A stretch of 64,000 nucleotides of DNA, from assembly GCF_013185195.1 (NCBI RefSeq), contig NZ_JAAZWC010000014.1, positions 1 to 64,000 on the forward strand, given 5' to 3'. The notes below the pieces were generated by a model, which saw only the letters and a list, made by a program, of their open reading frames with translations, searched no databases and was not told the DNA's origin. Both the position numbers and the translations under genes were made by a program. Shown here piece after piece: positions 63,265-64,000 of the stretch (the stretch's first letter is position 1; each line of letters begins with the position of its first letter). The DNA is from Saccharibacillus qingshengii (lineage in GTDB: Bacteria > Bacillota > Bacilli > Paenibacillales > Paenibacillaceae).

Positions 63265-64000
63265 ATGAAGAAAATCAAAGTCATGACCATTTTCGGCGTG
63301 CGCCCGGAAGCGATCAAGATGGCTCCGCTTATTCTTGAGCTGGAGAAGCACCCGGAAGAGATAGAATCGATCGTCTGCGTGACCGCGCAGCACCGCCAGA
63401 TGCTGGACCAGGTGCTGGAAGTGTTCAAGATCACGCCGGATTACGATCTGGACGTGATGAAAGACCGCCAGACGCTGAACGAAATTTCGATCCGTGTCCT
63501 GCAGGGTCTTGAGCCGGTACTGCGCGAAGCGAATCCGGATATCGTGCTTGTGCACGGCGATACCCTGACGACGTTCCTGGCGAGCTACTCGGCCTTCATG
63601 CAGCAGATCAAAGTCGGCCACGTGGAAGCGGGTCTGCGCACCTGGAACAAACTGTCGCCGTATCCGGAAGAAATGAACCGCCAGCTGACCGGCGTTCTCG
63701 CGGATCTGCATTTTGCGCCGACCTCATGGTCCGGCGGGAACCTTGCCAGAGAGAACAAGTCAAAGTCAAGCGTTTTTGTCACAGGCAACACGGTTACGGA
63801 TGTGTTTCAATATACCGTGCGGCCCGATTACACCCACCCGGTGCTCGATTGGGCCAAAGGCAAGCGCCTGATTCTGATGACGGCCCACCGCCGCGAGTCG
63901 CAGGGCGAACCGCACCGCAACATTTTCCGCGCGGTTAAGCGGATCGCCGACGAGTTCGAAGACGTAGCGATCGTGTATCCCGTCCATCCGAGTCCTGCCG
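63265..64000 (+). CDS. mnaA: UDP-N-acetylglucosamine 2-epimerase (partial, runs off the window)
   Basis: The first 245 codons of a non-hydrolysing epimerase that makes UDP-ManNAc for teichoic-acid linkage units. Seen: KKIKVMTIFGVRPEAIKMAP at the start, HRQMLDQVLEVF, VHGDTLTTF, VGHVEAGLRTWNK and MTAHRRES. AAAGGTGAG lies 12 bases before the ATG. The reading frame is open to the last base, so the gene continues beyond 64000. The upp-mnaA order matches B. subtilis, where the ATP synthase operon comes next. Confidence 0.95.
   Translation, partial: MKKIKVMTIFGVRPEAIKMAPLILELEKHPEEIESIVCVTAQHRQMLDQVLEVFKITPDYDLDVMKDRQTLNEISIRVLQGLEPVLREANPDIVLVHGDTLTTFLASYSAFMQQIKVGHVEAGLRTWNKLSPYPEEMNRQLTGVLADLHFAPTSWSGGNLARENKSKSSVFVTGNTVTDVFQYTVRPDYTHPVLDWAKGKRLILMTAHRRESQGEPHRNIFRAVKRIADEFEDVAIVYPVHPSPA

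Overview
The window looks like chromosome of a Paenibacillaceae bacterium (Paenibacillus or Saccharibacillus-like). It is moderately GC-rich and low-GC-Gram-positive in content. Clues are strong purine-rich Shine-Dalgarno sites with frequent TTG and GTG starts, a Spo0E-type sporulation phosphatase, an AbrB-type regulator, a glutaminyl-tRNA synthetase (uncommon in Bacilli but found in Paenibacillus), an AloR/AimR-like peptide receptor, a C30 carotenoid cluster, and the conserved Bacillus order prfA-prmC-...-sua5-ywlE-ywlG-glyA-...-upp-mnaA at the right end. I see no insertion sequence, prophage, CRISPR array, rRNA or tRNA.

Left part (0-10 kb): a two-gene peptide quorum-sensing module on the minus strand (an AloR/AimR-type HTH-TPR receptor and an overlapping 43-residue secreted pro-peptide). 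Next are a uroporphyrinogen-III-synthase-like gene, a phasin-like coiled-coil gene and an ABC1 (AarF/UbiB) kinase, then a SulP transporter, a DEAD-box helicase with an Arg/Gly-rich tail, MarR and Spo0E-like genes.

10-30 kb: an unusual AbrB with a zinc-ribbon and extra HTH; a Fur-controlled orphan siderophore ATPase (YusV-like); NADH oxidase and a formate/nitrite transporter, both preceded by Rex/Fnr-type palindromes (redox and oxygen control); an APH-like kinase, a LOG protein, a lipoprotein, a molybdopterin oxidoreductase, two MFS exporters, two GNATs, GlnRS, a GsiB-like stress protein behind a sigma-B-type promoter, an orphan TorD chaperone, and a gluconokinase with a structured leader that may be a cis-regulatory RNA.

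29-48 kb: a SwrC-like RND pump with its TetR regulator; a TetR-SMR-SMR operon with a clear operator; cardiolipin synthase; a carotenoid operon (crtN, crtP, crtM, crtQ, type-2 IPP isomerase) that would make C30 carotenoids of the diaponeurosporene type; a shortened HemAT-like globin sensor; YchF; and a zinc-finger/HTH/GIY-YIG fusion protein.

48-64 kb: a CheX gene overlapping a CheY-CheX fusion. The conserved prfA-to-mnaA block follows, with two insertions relative to the Bacillus subtilis order as I remember it: a tandem pair of FtsW/RodA/SpoVE-family genes between prmC and sua5 (where spoIIR lies in B. subtilis), and a three-gene sugar ABC transporter between glyA and upp. A ZTP (pfl) riboswitch with its own terminator precedes ywlG-glyA, linking one-carbon supply to ZTP. 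mnaA runs off the right edge.

Starts were chosen by Shine-Dalgarno spacing. All family assignments are from reading motifs, not from searches.
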